64,000 nt of DNA from Prunus persica (lineage: Eukaryota; Streptophyta; Magnoliopsida; Rosales; Rosaceae), in the NCBI RefSeq assembly GCF_000346465.2, contig NC_034009.1:37936844-38000843 (forward strand), read 5' to 3'. The notes beneath the pieces were generated by a model, which was not told the DNA's origin, did not search any database, and saw only the letters and a list, made by a program, of their open reading frames with translations. The first letter of the stretch is position 1. Each line of letters starts with the position of its first letter. Below are positions 1 to 13,813 of the stretch, piece by piece. The position numbers and the translations under genes were made by a program.

Positions 1-525
1 CTCTAATACCCTCTTCAAATCGACATCGAGACAGCCAATGAAGTTGTCCCATTCATCCTCTATAACATCTCATATCAAGATCTGAAGCAAAGAAAAATAG
101 CATCAATGAGCACTTGTGTAGAAATCAAGCAAAAGAAGTCCATAAGTTTAACATTTTTCCACATAGAAACGCCTTGAGAAGAGATCAATATAGTTGATAC
201 CTGAAATACTAGTTTTACTCTTTTTCCAGATTCTGAAGAGCCTGGGTGAACATCCAGGGCTTTGATCCGAAAAAGATACAGCAATAAGAACAGAAAGCAA
301 CTCAATCCTGAATTGAATGAAATACATGGTCAAAACAACCAAATAGCACCGAAGAAAAAATTTATCATCTATTATCAGAATAATGGAAGCTACACTGTAC
401 ACATCATCCACACAACATGATATGGGCTTAGTCATTTTTGCCACCTATGCACGCGAAAAGTCCAAGCTTCGGAGGTGAGCTTCAAGCGCATCCAGTGTGT
501 TCATGCTTTTCCAGTCACATTTTTC
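1..525 (-). other. 3' flank / probable 3' UTR of the casein kinase gene
   Basis: This stretch lies just past the kinase stop codon on the minus strand. It is AT-rich with short open frames only, none resembling a known family. A CAG acceptor-like site near 75-80 hints at a spliced 3' UTR, but I cannot prove transcription. Confidence 0.35.
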
Positions 526-4542
<4,017 letters not shown>

Positions 4543-5202
4543 AAAAACCCTAATCTCTCTAGAACTGATTGAATTCGTGGATGGAAGAGAGAAATCTAGG
4601 GTTTTTAGGGTGAGGCTTCGATCGAATAGCAGAGAGAACGATTTGGCCGGATGCGTTTTGGGAATTTTAGGGAGGGAAGGAGAGGTTGAAAGCAGAAACG
4701 AGGACTTGGATGGCGGCCACAGATGAGGGAGACAGGGATCTAAAAACTGAAAATAAAAAAGAGTTGGGCGAATATGGTAATTTCCGATCTAGGAATGTGG
4801 GGCGCGAATTAAAATTTTCAAAATGGAAGGGCGATTCTTCAGTTTATGAAAGTTTTGGATGGTGGGGCTTTTGTAAAATTGTCAATTTGTAAGCTCACGG
4901 TCACGGAAAAGCGAAGATGGCGGTAAAATCGCTTTTCAAAGTCCTACAAATTAAAAGTCGGTTCCCAGGCTTTTACCGAAAGGTCAAAAAACTTAAAAAA
5001 TTAAAAAGTGGGTTCTATAACTTCTGTTGGTCAAAGAAGAGAAAAATATTAATTAATTAATTAAACAGAAGCTAGGAAGACAAAGAATTGGTTCTCAGTC
5101 TTTGTTTAATATTTTGTATTTAGAATCGTTGACTGGCCACAATGTCTGAATTTGGTTCTCAGTCTTTGTTTAATATTTTGTATTTAGAAATATACTTTCT
5201 TT

Positions 5203-5340
5203 TAGTAACGGTAGTCTGAATTACAGGGAAAGTGAATTTTTCTCACACACACAATTATGATATTATGGGGATTTGAATTTAAAATTTCTGATCTGCAAGT
5301 CAAAGCCTTTCTCTATTGGACTAGACCTCGTTGACAGACA
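5203..5340 (-). mobile_element. tRNA-derived SINE copy
   Basis: Read on the minus strand this aligns along its length with the copy at 37078-37225. Shared landmarks are GTCTAGTCCAAT near the 5' end (A-box position), TTTGACTTGCAGAT, a TTCAAATCC-like B box, TGTGTGTGTGAGAAA and TAATTCAGACTA near the 3' end. The copy has diverged from the others, so it is an old insertion. Confidence 0.65.
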
Positions 5341-5424
5341 TTTTAATTATATTGATTTGTGACTTTGTGACACATAAAAATTTAAAAATTATGTGATTTA
5401 TATGATTAAATTTGAATACTCTCA

Positions 5425-5530
5425 AAATTATGGATCGGATTAACGAGGAGAGTGGTTGATTCAATTCTGATTCCTTTGTGTTCGAATCTCTACTCTTCAA
5501 ATATCGCTTGTATTAACAAAAATAATAAAT
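5425..5530 (+). mobile_element. Partial SINE copy, same family
   Basis: Contains TGTTCGAATCTCTA (B-box like) and the family tail ATATCGCTTGTATTAA followed by an A/T-rich end. It shares the tail with the copy at 37078-37225. The middle is deleted or diverged. Confidence 0.5.
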
Positions 5531-5715
5531 TAATTATGATTCCATAATTCCCCAATTTCATAATTAGTAAGTTAGCATATGAGAACCGAAAGTGAAAATA
5601 AAAAATATGAAAAATCTGGATTGAGTATATATAAATTTCCAATATGATCACTAATGACAAAATATATATTATGTACAGAAACCCAAAAAAATAATTCAAA
5701 CTGTATAAAATTCCT

Positions 5716-7656
5716 CTATGCAATTTGCAGCCATATCCCAGAACTTGGAATTCCATTGTGCACAACAAAGACCAAATAGAAACCTGGGGGCGCAATCTTG
5801 GCCATCGGTGGCGCCACAACCTCAATTTGGAACAATCCCAACCCCACATTTTCCAACCCCTTTATGCCCAATACCAAAAGCCTTTGACCCATTGAAAACC
5901 CATGTGTTGTGAAGGGTGGTGCATACATGGTCACCTTCAAATCTAAATGGTTCACCTTATATTTCTTCAACTTGAACTCAATCACAAAATTACTTTGATA
6001 TTTTACCATTATACCCTTGTAATCGGATACAATTGTGGGGCGGGCAAAAACGAGTAACGGGTCAAAATATGGTGGGTAAAACTTCTCGACCCGAAGTTCA
6101 GTTGGATATTTTACTCCTGTGAAATTGTAATAGTAATTTGTATTGCTCCCAGCCACTAAGATGTTTCCATCTGGCAACACTATGGAGGTTGAACCATACA
6201 TTCGTGGTATGGTCGTTGCCTTTAGCTCCATGAACCGTTGGGTTTCCGGGTAATCGGGTTTATAAAGCAGCGGGGTTGAGTTCGCATCCTCGGCAAAGTT
6301 CCACCCGGATGTACCCTTTTTGGCCCCATTGATCATGAGGATGTCACCAGTGGGAAGGATCAGCATATCTCCCATAGTCCTTGGCGTTGGCATCATCTCC
6401 TTCTGCCACGTGGATTTCGGGTTTGTTATATCAATCCTTCCACAGTTTTGCAGTGCAGTTACAAATATACCCTTCTCAACTAATTTTCCCGCCCTAGGAT
6501 CCGCTCCGCCACAGATCAAGATTTCAGCTCGAATCACATTCGAGTTTGGGTCGTTGACGTTGAGCTTTATAGGTAGCAACGTCGCCATGCCCGATGAAGG
6601 GTAGTTTCGGGACCCACCATCAAGGACAGGCAGTTCGCGAATGATCTTATTGGTGGTTGGATTGAGTAAGATCGAACGGTTATTAGCGAAGATGAAAATA
6701 TTACCATCCGTGGAAAGAAAAACAAATGGGTAGAGATTGTTCTCTACCGGGTCAGTGGTTTCTTGGAGAAATGGTAATAGGAAGTACATTTGATTGGAAC
6801 TTTCCACCTTAGGGACATATTCGTAACTGAACATGCGACGACCTCCGATCACTATGAAATCGCCATTTGGCAAAATATGTTGTGTGGAGAACCTATTTTA
6901 AAAAGTCACAAAAATATTAGTAGTCAAATAATCGGACTTATCAATCAAACGGTTCACAGTTGTCTATGCGGGTATAAAGAGTGTAATTAACAGAGTTGCA
7001 TTATACCATCTTGAGGCAGAAAGTGACATGGGGTGCTCCTCCCAGTCACAAGCTTTGCATCCAGAGAGGTATCTCACAGACCTCCCTCCATCACCCCATC
7101 CACCAGTTTGGACAAGGGTACCATTAGCTGATAATCCACCACATGAGCTCCATGTATCTGTCAAAATCTGATTTTAACTAACAAAGAAAAAAGTAAGTCA
7201 TACCAAAATAAATCCACTACATATACTTTTCCGAAACAAAATTATGGTAGGCTAGTTTGTGCATACCTTAAGTGGCCTAATATCTGCAGTGTCAATATTA
7301 AATTCTACAGCATGAGCACAGCAATCCAGTTCAAACTGATCTTCATATCCATCCCTTTCGTTGAAAACCTGACGGCAATCTCCAGGAGGCAAGGAGATCC
7401 CAGATGGACCAAATCCAGCGGCATCAAACATAATGGCCTTGTTAGAGTTAGGCAATATGGTCATGTGCATGGCTGATACACCTGCATTCTCTGAAACCAA
7501 TTCCCACCCACCTCTATACTCTGTATCATCACCTCCATTGTAGATAGCTATGAGCGGGGTTTTTGTAACCCTAGAGTTTCCAAACAGAGAAGGTTGTGTG
7601 AGACAGTAGGTAAAGAAGAGGGAGAGCAGAGTGAGGGATTTGAGCATGATGGACAT
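5716..7656 (-). CDS. Glyoxal/galactose-oxidase-like secreted protein (GLOX family, altered copper site)
   Basis: Three exons (7267-7656, 7007-7167, 5716-6892) join in frame to 575 aa. Residues 1 to about 22 form a signal peptide (MSIMLKSLTLLSLFFTYCLT). The glyoxal-oxidase N-domain beta-propeller follows, with NNLYPFVFLSTDGNIFIFAN and ILLNPTTNK, then a C-terminal DUF1929-type domain ending PPGFYLVF..GIPSSGIWLQIA. Active members oxidise aldehydes to acids with H2O2, in the wall, using a copper plus Cys-Tyr radical. Here the usual DTWCSSGG reads DTWSSCGG, RWYAT reads RWFST across the second intron, and R-x-Y-H-S reads RMYGS. Thus Cys, radical Tyr and one copper His appear lost, while the axial Tyr (RMY) and the last His (TTHGFS) remain. 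The family alignment is from memory. The start at 7656 was chosen for the signal peptide; an in-frame upstream ATG at 7785 is less likely. Confidence 0.9.
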
Positions 7657-8170
7657 TCTAGAGAGAGCATAAAAAGGATCTTTGCCCTGTTTTCTCTTAT
7701 TGCTTGGTGCCCTTTTTATGCCCTCTATTTGCTCCAGCTTTGAAGGACTTTTTGGATGGCTGTTAGAGCTTATAAGAAGCACCAAATTAGTCTTCAGTTG
7801 GCTCTGTTTCGGAGAATTGGACCGAAAAATTGTACATTTTCAAGTTAGTTGGAATTGTGATTTGGATTTTTTCTGTCCAAAAAACGTGTGACAATGATTT
7901 GGATCCATAATCAATCAAACAAATTAATAACAATGATAAGGAGATGATGTGGATCCTGACAATTTTTGGCCTCTGTCTTTAATAGGACAGAAACAGGTAT
8001 AACATAAATTATTTTAATTTTAATTTTAATTTTTCAGTTTTTATTTGTTTAAATTGATGGTCTTATTATTTATTTAAATTCCACTACTCGAATACAAGCT
8101 TAGATAAGGGAAGAAGCAAGATGAGAATGCCTCCAACAAAGAGAGTTTTATTAGAGCAATAAACATATGT
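7657..8170. other. Intergenic: GLOX-like promoter side and storage-gene 3' end
   Basis: AT-rich spacer between two minus-strand genes. 7657-7900 is the presumed leader and promoter of the GLOX-like gene, and 8100-8170 the 3' UTR of the first storage-type gene. No other feature seen. Confidence 0.5.
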
Positions 8171-9346
8171 TCAATCATTAACTAAGAGCTGATGAAGAGA
8201 CAACTGTTTGATAAATTCCACCACTGCTGTAACTGAATTTTTCGATGCGAGAGTTATGAATTTGCTAGCCTCGTTTGGATCACCTGAGCCGCCGCCAGTC
8301 AAAGAAGACGAGAGAGACCTGATGGCAATGAAAGGCACCCTTTGCTGAAGACATATTAGGGCAACAGAAGCACTTTCCATGTCCAGAGGGGTTATGTTGA
8401 ACTTATCATATAAGAAGCTACGATAAGCAGCATTGGACAGGAAAATGCTTGCACTTGTACCCCTTTGGACTCTAGCCACTTTTGGTGTATGGGGCAAACA
8501 TGTTGTGGCGTTTAGGCAACGTTCAAGTTCCAATTCCTTAACAACATTCATGTATGAATATAAGTTAATGAGGATGTTCTAACAGTATTTTCGTGAAACA
8601 AAGTCGTTTTAGGGTTTAGGATTTAGAATTTATATTATAAAGATAATTAATTGAGATCGAAAGTGACGTAGTTTTGGATAAGAGCAGGAATATCAACCGA
8701 TAATTTGGACTCTGAATTAGGTAGCCTTACCTCCAATTTTTGGGAGATTTCATAGTAGAGGGGATCAACAGCAACCCAAAAGGCATGCTGTCTTTCCTCT
8801 GGAGTTCCATCTATGGGGAAGACTTCCTCTGGTTGAAACCAAATGTTGTTCAATAAGTTGTCATATGAGCTGCCATCTGTCACATTCACAGTGTAATTTG
8901 CAACATTCAAGTACCCAAATTCTCTGGTGTAGTCTCCATTTGCTTCAAGGGGCAGCTCATCTTGAGGCCCTTTTCCATATCTCTGCACCAAAATGACATT
9001 TGTGAAAATGGCAACCACATATAGTTAGATAGTAAAACAAACAAGGAGGCTTTCTTTGTCTCTCTTTCTCCCTCTCCCTCTTCTAGTTGCCTAGCTAGGA
9101 AAATGTTAGGCATGGCTAGTGATTGGTGAGCCAAATATAGAGCTAGGTAGGTTTGTGGGAAAGTGATTTTTACCTACCTGCCAGCTCCATAAAGCAGAAT
9201 GAGACCAATACTGAGGAATGACCACATCTGCAAGATTGAAAGACGGGTTTGCATGCCCAGCTATGCCATAATGCACCACTCCTTCTATATTGAACACACT
9301 TAATAATAGCTGAGTAGTTATTGCTGCATTAATCTACAGAGAAAGT

Positions 9347-9399
<53 letters not shown>

Positions 9400-9816
9400 A
9401 GGAGAAATTGAGAAAAATTGGAAGAATTAGTACATACCATTGACAGTCCTGTCATCACTAATATAACTTGCTTATTAGCAATTGTTCCAAACCTAAATCT
9501 CCTCCCTTAAAAACCCAAAAAAAATGAAAGAAAAAAAATATTAATGTAATTAACTTGCTTGATTTGATTGTATATTGTGGTTTTGCATATCCTTACCAGA
9601 AAAATCTATAAACAAGTTGCTTGAAGTGAAGTTTGGAGATTGCAGAAGAGGGTCCATTTCAAAGGAATTTGGAATGACCAGGCCTAAATAAGGGCCACTC
9701 ATGTTGGCCTCCTCAATCAACATCTGTGTCTCTGCTGACAATGCACCATTTGACTGCTGTGCTTTAAGCATCAATATAGCATAGAGAACTATGCAAGCCA
9801 CAGCTGAAATTCCCAT
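8171..9816 (-). CDS. Bark-storage-protein-like / phosphorylase superfamily protein, tandem copy 1
   Basis: Five exons (9597-9816, 9438-9505, 9178-9333, 8731-8982, 8171-8536) join to 353 aa. A signal peptide (MGISAVACIVLYAILMLKAQ) precedes the PNP/UDP-phosphorylase fold: LGLVIPNSFEMDPLL, VILVMTGLSM, GVVHYGIAGHANPSF, VIPQYWSHSALW, and DMESASVALICLQQRVPFIAIR. The family includes poplar bark and vegetative storage proteins and resembles MTA/SAH nucleosidases. The Glu of DMES is kept, but where copy 2 reads IRAISDLAGG this copy reads IRSLSSSLTGG, so the Asp that acts as general acid in MTA/SAH nucleosidases is absent. A storage or binding role, rather than catalysis, is inferred. Several N-x-S/T sites (NYT, NVT, NAT) fit secretion to vacuole or wall. 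It shares every intron position with its neighbour upstream. Confidence 0.88.
9349..9394. repeat. (GA)n microsatellite in intron of storage gene copy 1
   Basis: About 22 uninterrupted GA units within the intron between the second and third exons. Expected to be length-polymorphic. Confidence 0.95.
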
Positions 9817-9830
9817 TTTCTTTCTTATCT

Positions 9831-9833
<3 letters not shown>

Positions 9834-9866
<33 letters not shown>
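9834..9866. repeat. (GA)n microsatellite in 5' leader of storage gene copy 1
   Basis: About 16 GA/AG units just upstream of the ATG. On the transcribed strand it is a CT-rich run, a common leader feature of plant genes. Confidence 0.95.
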
Positions 9867-9867
<1 letters not shown>

Positions 9868-10443
9868 AAAGCTTAAATCCCCAAATACAAACTGCAGTCT
9901 ACAGAGCAGGACGGGAAATTCCACAGTTACAGAAACAAAGACCAAAGACAAATGAAAAGAACTAGTACACATACCAGAGAGAGCAGAAGCTTACAAAGAA
10001 GCAAAAGCTACAAACAAGCCAGAAGTAAAGCAAACAATCTGTGAGCCAAAAAACCCAGATTGCAGAAACAACACCAGCTGAGGCAAGGCAACCAACCTGC
10101 TCTGCTCGATCACAATATCCCATAAAGGCAAGCAAGACCTGAAGGTGAGCCCTTTTTCTCTTTTTGTATAAACTTTTTTTAATTTGGTTCAAAATTTGAA
10201 AGGTGGGTTAAAGGCACTGAGAGCCTTGAAAAGCAATAATTGGAACATTGTTCTTATAAATGCTTTGACAATATAATAATAAAGTTGCATAATGAGGCAG
10301 CACAAGAGCAGCAGCAAGCAAGGGTTGCCCCAAACAAATAAGAGCAGCAACAAGGGGGGTCCCATTTTCGAAAAAGGCCCTCAATTTATTTAAAATTACA
10401 AAAGTTGCATACAAAAGTAATAAAAGAAGCAAAATCATGAATA
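9867..10443. other. Intergenic between the tandem storage genes
   Basis: Holds the promoter of copy 1 and the presumed 3' UTR of copy 2 (10190-10443). Short open frames here do not resemble a family and are treated as chance. Confidence 0.5.
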
Positions 10444-13400
10444 TTAAACAGAGATGGTAGCAGCAGCTGATAACTGTTTGATAAATTCCACAACAACTGT
10501 AACCGAGTTCTTGGCAGCGAGAGGGGTGAACATGTCCGCCTCATTCGAGTCAGCAGAGCCACCGCCGGCCAAGTCAGAGATCGCCCTGATGGCTATGAAG
10601 GGAACCCTTTGTTGGAGACATATCAAGGCAACAGAAGCAGTCTCCATGTCCACAGGGCTTATGTTGAATTTGTTATATAGGAAGCCACGATAAGCAGCAT
10701 TGTCTAGGTAAATGCTTGCACTTGCTCCCCTTTGGACTCTTGCCACTTTTGGTATATTGGACAAACATGTTGTTGAGTTGAGGCAGCCTTCCAATTTCAC
10801 GTCCTAAACAACATGCAAGCAATAATCAATATATGTTAATGAACACATATTCTAAAACATCTTGAAGTGTCACATTAATTAATCACACAATGTGTGACCG
10901 TTAATAAACAAATTGACATATTAATTGATGTAGTAAGTATACATATATTGTCACGTCATACGTGCTCAACTAATGACATGGCAGGAAAGCCCTAAATTAC
11001 CTCTACTTTTTGGGAGATTTCATAGTAGTGGGGATCAACAGCAACCCAAAAGGCATGCTGTCTTTCTTCTGGAGTTCCATCTATGGGGAAGACTTCCTCT
11101 GGTTGAAACCAAATGTTGTTCAACAGGTTGCCATATGAGCTGCCATCTGTCACATTCACTGTGTAATTTGCAACGTTTATGTACCCTATTTTTCTTGTGT
11201 AGTCTCCATTTGCTTCAAGAGGTAGCTCATCTTCAGGCCCTTGCCCATATCTCTGCATCATGCCAAACACACACCTAAATTCATAAGTTTTGCTCAAATT
11301 GAATTTTTTTTTTAGTACAAGCGATAGTCTAAACTACATGGGAGGAGGATTTCTCACATATACACAACTATAATGTTGTGGGAACCTGAGATCTTTGGTC
11401 TCCAAGTCAAGGGCCTTTTTTAATAAAGGAAGAATTAATATTTACCATAAAAGGGTAAATTAAATGGAGGGGGGGAAGGCATTTGTCCTAAAAGAGAATT
11501 AAACTAGTAATTAATTTGTCTATTAGAGCACTTCCAACCACGCAGGCCAGCACGGGCAGAAGGCCAGTCCTCAAAAACTAACTTCAGTGGTAAAGGCCAG
11601 CCCAGGTAAGAAGTGGGCTCTATCAGCCTAGACAAGCCCAAAGACAAGACTTGCATGAGCTATTGTTTGGGTTTGCTGATGTCAACATGACATCAACGAC
11701 CAATTTAAATATCTAAAAAAATTAAAAATAATACCCACAAAAAAAAATCTACATTTTTTTTATTTTTTTATTTTTTTACCTAGCCATGTTCTTCACTTCC
11801 CACACCAAAACTCCATACAAATTCTTCTCCTTATATCTCATGTGAATAGTGTTTGTTTTTACTTGCCATGACAATGGGTGGAAAAGCAAAACAAAAAAGG
11901 GTAGGGTAGTCACCATTCACGTGAATAGTGTTTGCCTTTATCCTTTGCCATGACACCATGGATGGAAGTGCTCTTATATATGCTACTAACTGGTGATTTG
12001 CCCCCTGAGCTTGAACCTAACTTTCGATTAACTCCCTATCTTTTTTTAAAGAAAATTAAGGACATGAACCTTTTTTTTTTGGCCAAAGTGCCCCCCGACG
12101 TCAAAAATTTGCCATTTCTCATCCATTCTCCGTCAAGTTGGAGGTTACTTTTGTCATTTCGCATCTCCTCTCAAGTCAACCCAGTTTAAGTCGAAGGAGG
12201 CTAGGTCAGAGTTTCGACATAAAAAAAAGAAAACGAAGGCTTGGTCAGAGACTCCATTCACACCACTATAGGGTTCGAAAGGTGGGCGGGGGGTTGGGGG
12301 AGGGGGGAATTGGGGATTTCACGAAATTGAGCTGCATAGTAGCTGGATTTAACAAATCGGCGTGGTTGTCATAGGAATCTTGAAGCAACACTTTATGGAG
12401 ACCAAGAAAGATGCATGTCCAAATTCCTAATCGACAACCCAAATTTCAATTACAAAATCAAATGTAAAACCTCATCCCTGGATGTGCAGCAATCCAAGAT
12501 GCTTGGATTTTCGTAGTCTTCTCACAGTAGTAGACAACTGAAGGCACCACTTGTGAATTCCACCTCTGTGACCCATGACTTCTATGACCTCTGCCAGATA
12601 AGGACCTCCTCATCTCGTAATGTTGGATTTTTTCCTAAACTCTAGATCCCCTTTTATTAGGGTACGAAAATGAAGGTTAAAAAAATGGAGGGAAAATGAT
12701 TTGGGAAAAAAAATGAGCCAAAAAGAAGGAAAAGATAGCTGAAGCCTGAGTTGAGTTGAGTGGAGACAAGAAATGACAAAAGTAACCTCTAACTTGACAG
12801 CAGAATGGATGGAAAGTGACAGATTTTGATGTTAGGGGGCACATTAGAGAAACAAAATTGTTCGGGTCCTTAATTTTCTATTAAAAAATAAAATAAAGAG
12901 TCAATCAAAATCTAAGTATAAATTTAGGGGCCAAATCACTAATTAACCCTTCTCAGCATTAATTCCTTGATCGCATATTTTAACAAGCTAGTGAAATTGT
13001 AGGTACCTGCCAGTTCCAAAGAGCAGTGTGGGCCCAATAATGAGGAATGGCAACATCTGCAATGTTGAGAGATGGGTTTGCATTGCCAGCTATGCCATAA
13101 TGCACCACTCCTTCTATATTGAATAGGGTTAACAAAAGCTGAGTGGTTATGCCTGCATTAATCTATAAATCAAACACACACAAAAGGATTAACAGAAATG
13201 AGAAAGAGAGAAGTGAAACAAAAAATTTATTGAAAATTTGAAAGAAGAATAATATGTATTACCAATGACAGTCCTGTCATAACTAATATGACTTTCTTGT
13301 TAGCAATGGTTCCAAATCGAAATCTCCTTCCTTCAAAACCCACAAAAACAAATTAAAACTAAGTTCCAAGTCCTAAATTAATTAGCATATTTGCTTCATT

Positions 13401-13719
13401 TTAGTTGTACAAAGTTTTAAGTTTGAATCTACATTTTTTGAGATTAGAAGAAAAAAGAATAAATATTTGTATATTTATTACCGGAAAAATCTATGATCAA
13501 GTCAGTTGAGGTGAAGTGCGGAGACTGAAGAAGAGGGTTCATTTCAAAAGAATTTGGAATGACCAAGCCTAGATAAGGGCCACGCTTGTTGGCCTCGTCG
13601 ATCAGCTTTTGTGTGTTCGCCGGCAATGCACCATGTATCTGCTGTGTGTTAAGCATCAAACTGATCATCATCATAGCATAAACAACTATGCAAGGCCAAG
13701 CTACTTCTGAACCACCCAT
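10444..13719 (-). CDS. Bark-storage-protein-like / phosphorylase superfamily protein, tandem copy 2
   Basis: Five exons (13482-13719, 13263-13330, 13007-13162, 11001-11252, 10444-10803) join to 357 aa. The three middle exons have exactly the same lengths as in copy 1 (68, 156, 252), so this is a tandem duplicate. A signal peptide (MGGSEVAWPCIVVYAMMMIS) is followed by the phosphorylase fold with LGLVIPNSFEMNPLL and VDMETASVALICLQQRVPFI. Copy 1 has DMESAS where this one has DMETAS. It keeps IRAISDLAGG, including the Asp used as general acid in MTA/SAH nucleosidases, so it may retain nucleoside-cleaving ability. The intron between exons 3 and 4 is 1754 bp against 195 bp in copy 1, and is filled with transposon sequence (11307-12955). 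Confidence 0.9.
11307..11420 (-). mobile_element. SINE copy, 5'-truncated
   Basis: On the minus strand it reads CTTGACTTGGAGACC, TGTGAGAAATCCTCC, TAGTTTAGACTATCGCTTGT and an A-rich end, matching the 37078-37225 copy from its middle onward. The A-box end is missing. It sits inside the expanded intron of storage gene copy 2. Confidence 0.65.
11526..11973. mobile_element. PIF/Harbinger (Tourist)-like MITE, copy A
   Basis: Starts GAGCACTTCCA and ends TGGAAGTGCTC, perfect 11-bp terminal inverted repeats. It is flanked on both sides by TTA (11523-11525 and 11974-11976), the target duplication typical of PIF/Harbinger. Length 448 bp with no coding capacity. Its sibling at 50844-51292 is 449 bp with similar internal sequence. 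Confidence 0.85.
11980..12955 (-). mobile_element. Long-TIR non-autonomous element (MULE-like) with GRF-zinc-finger-like remnant
   Basis: The first and last roughly 190 bp are imperfect inverted repeats. The left arm has GTGATTTGCCCCC, AAAATTAAGGAC, TGCCCCCCGACGTCAA, GGTTACTTTTGTCATTT; the complement of the right arm has GTGATTTGGCCCC, AAAATTAAGGAC, TGCCCCCTAACATCAA, GGTTACTTTTGTCATTT. The middle, read on the minus strand around 12480-12560, gives YYCEKTTKIQASWIAAHPGM, close to the GRF zinc-finger pattern C-x-C-G..W..NPG-R-F. Captured or decayed coding sequence is likely. Exact ends and target duplication were not resolved. Confidence 0.65.
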
Positions 13720-13789
13720 TTTTACAGACAAAGAGATAAGAGTTAGGGAAATTAGGAAATCTACAGAAGAAAATTTACACGGGCTGTGA

Positions 13790-13813
13790 ATATATATATA
13801 TATATATATATAT
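13790..13813. repeat. (AT)n microsatellite
   Basis: A run of TA/AT units in the leader/promoter side of storage gene copy 2. Confidence 0.9.

Larger units (their letters stand above)
4543..5715. other. Intergenic: kinase promoter/leader and SINE copies
   Basis: Region between the kinase start and the GLOX-like stop. 4543-4900 is the kinase leader and promoter side. 5203-5340 and 5425-5530 hold SINE-like sequence (separate entries). The rest is AT-rich with no supported gene. Confidence 0.6.

Noticed and set aside
1..444. Separate minus-strand gene at the left edge
   Set aside because: Short frames without family resemblance just after the kinase stop; more likely its 3' UTR.
5716..7164. Separate genes or a frameshift in the GLOX-like locus
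   Set aside because: Open frames at 5716-6873, 6964-7164 and 7252-7785 join through good GT-AG sites to one 575-aa frame, so no frameshift is needed.
8907..9297. Extra small genes in the storage gene copy 1 region
   Set aside because: They read through introns of the copy 1 gene; exon lengths identical to copy 2 show the true structure.
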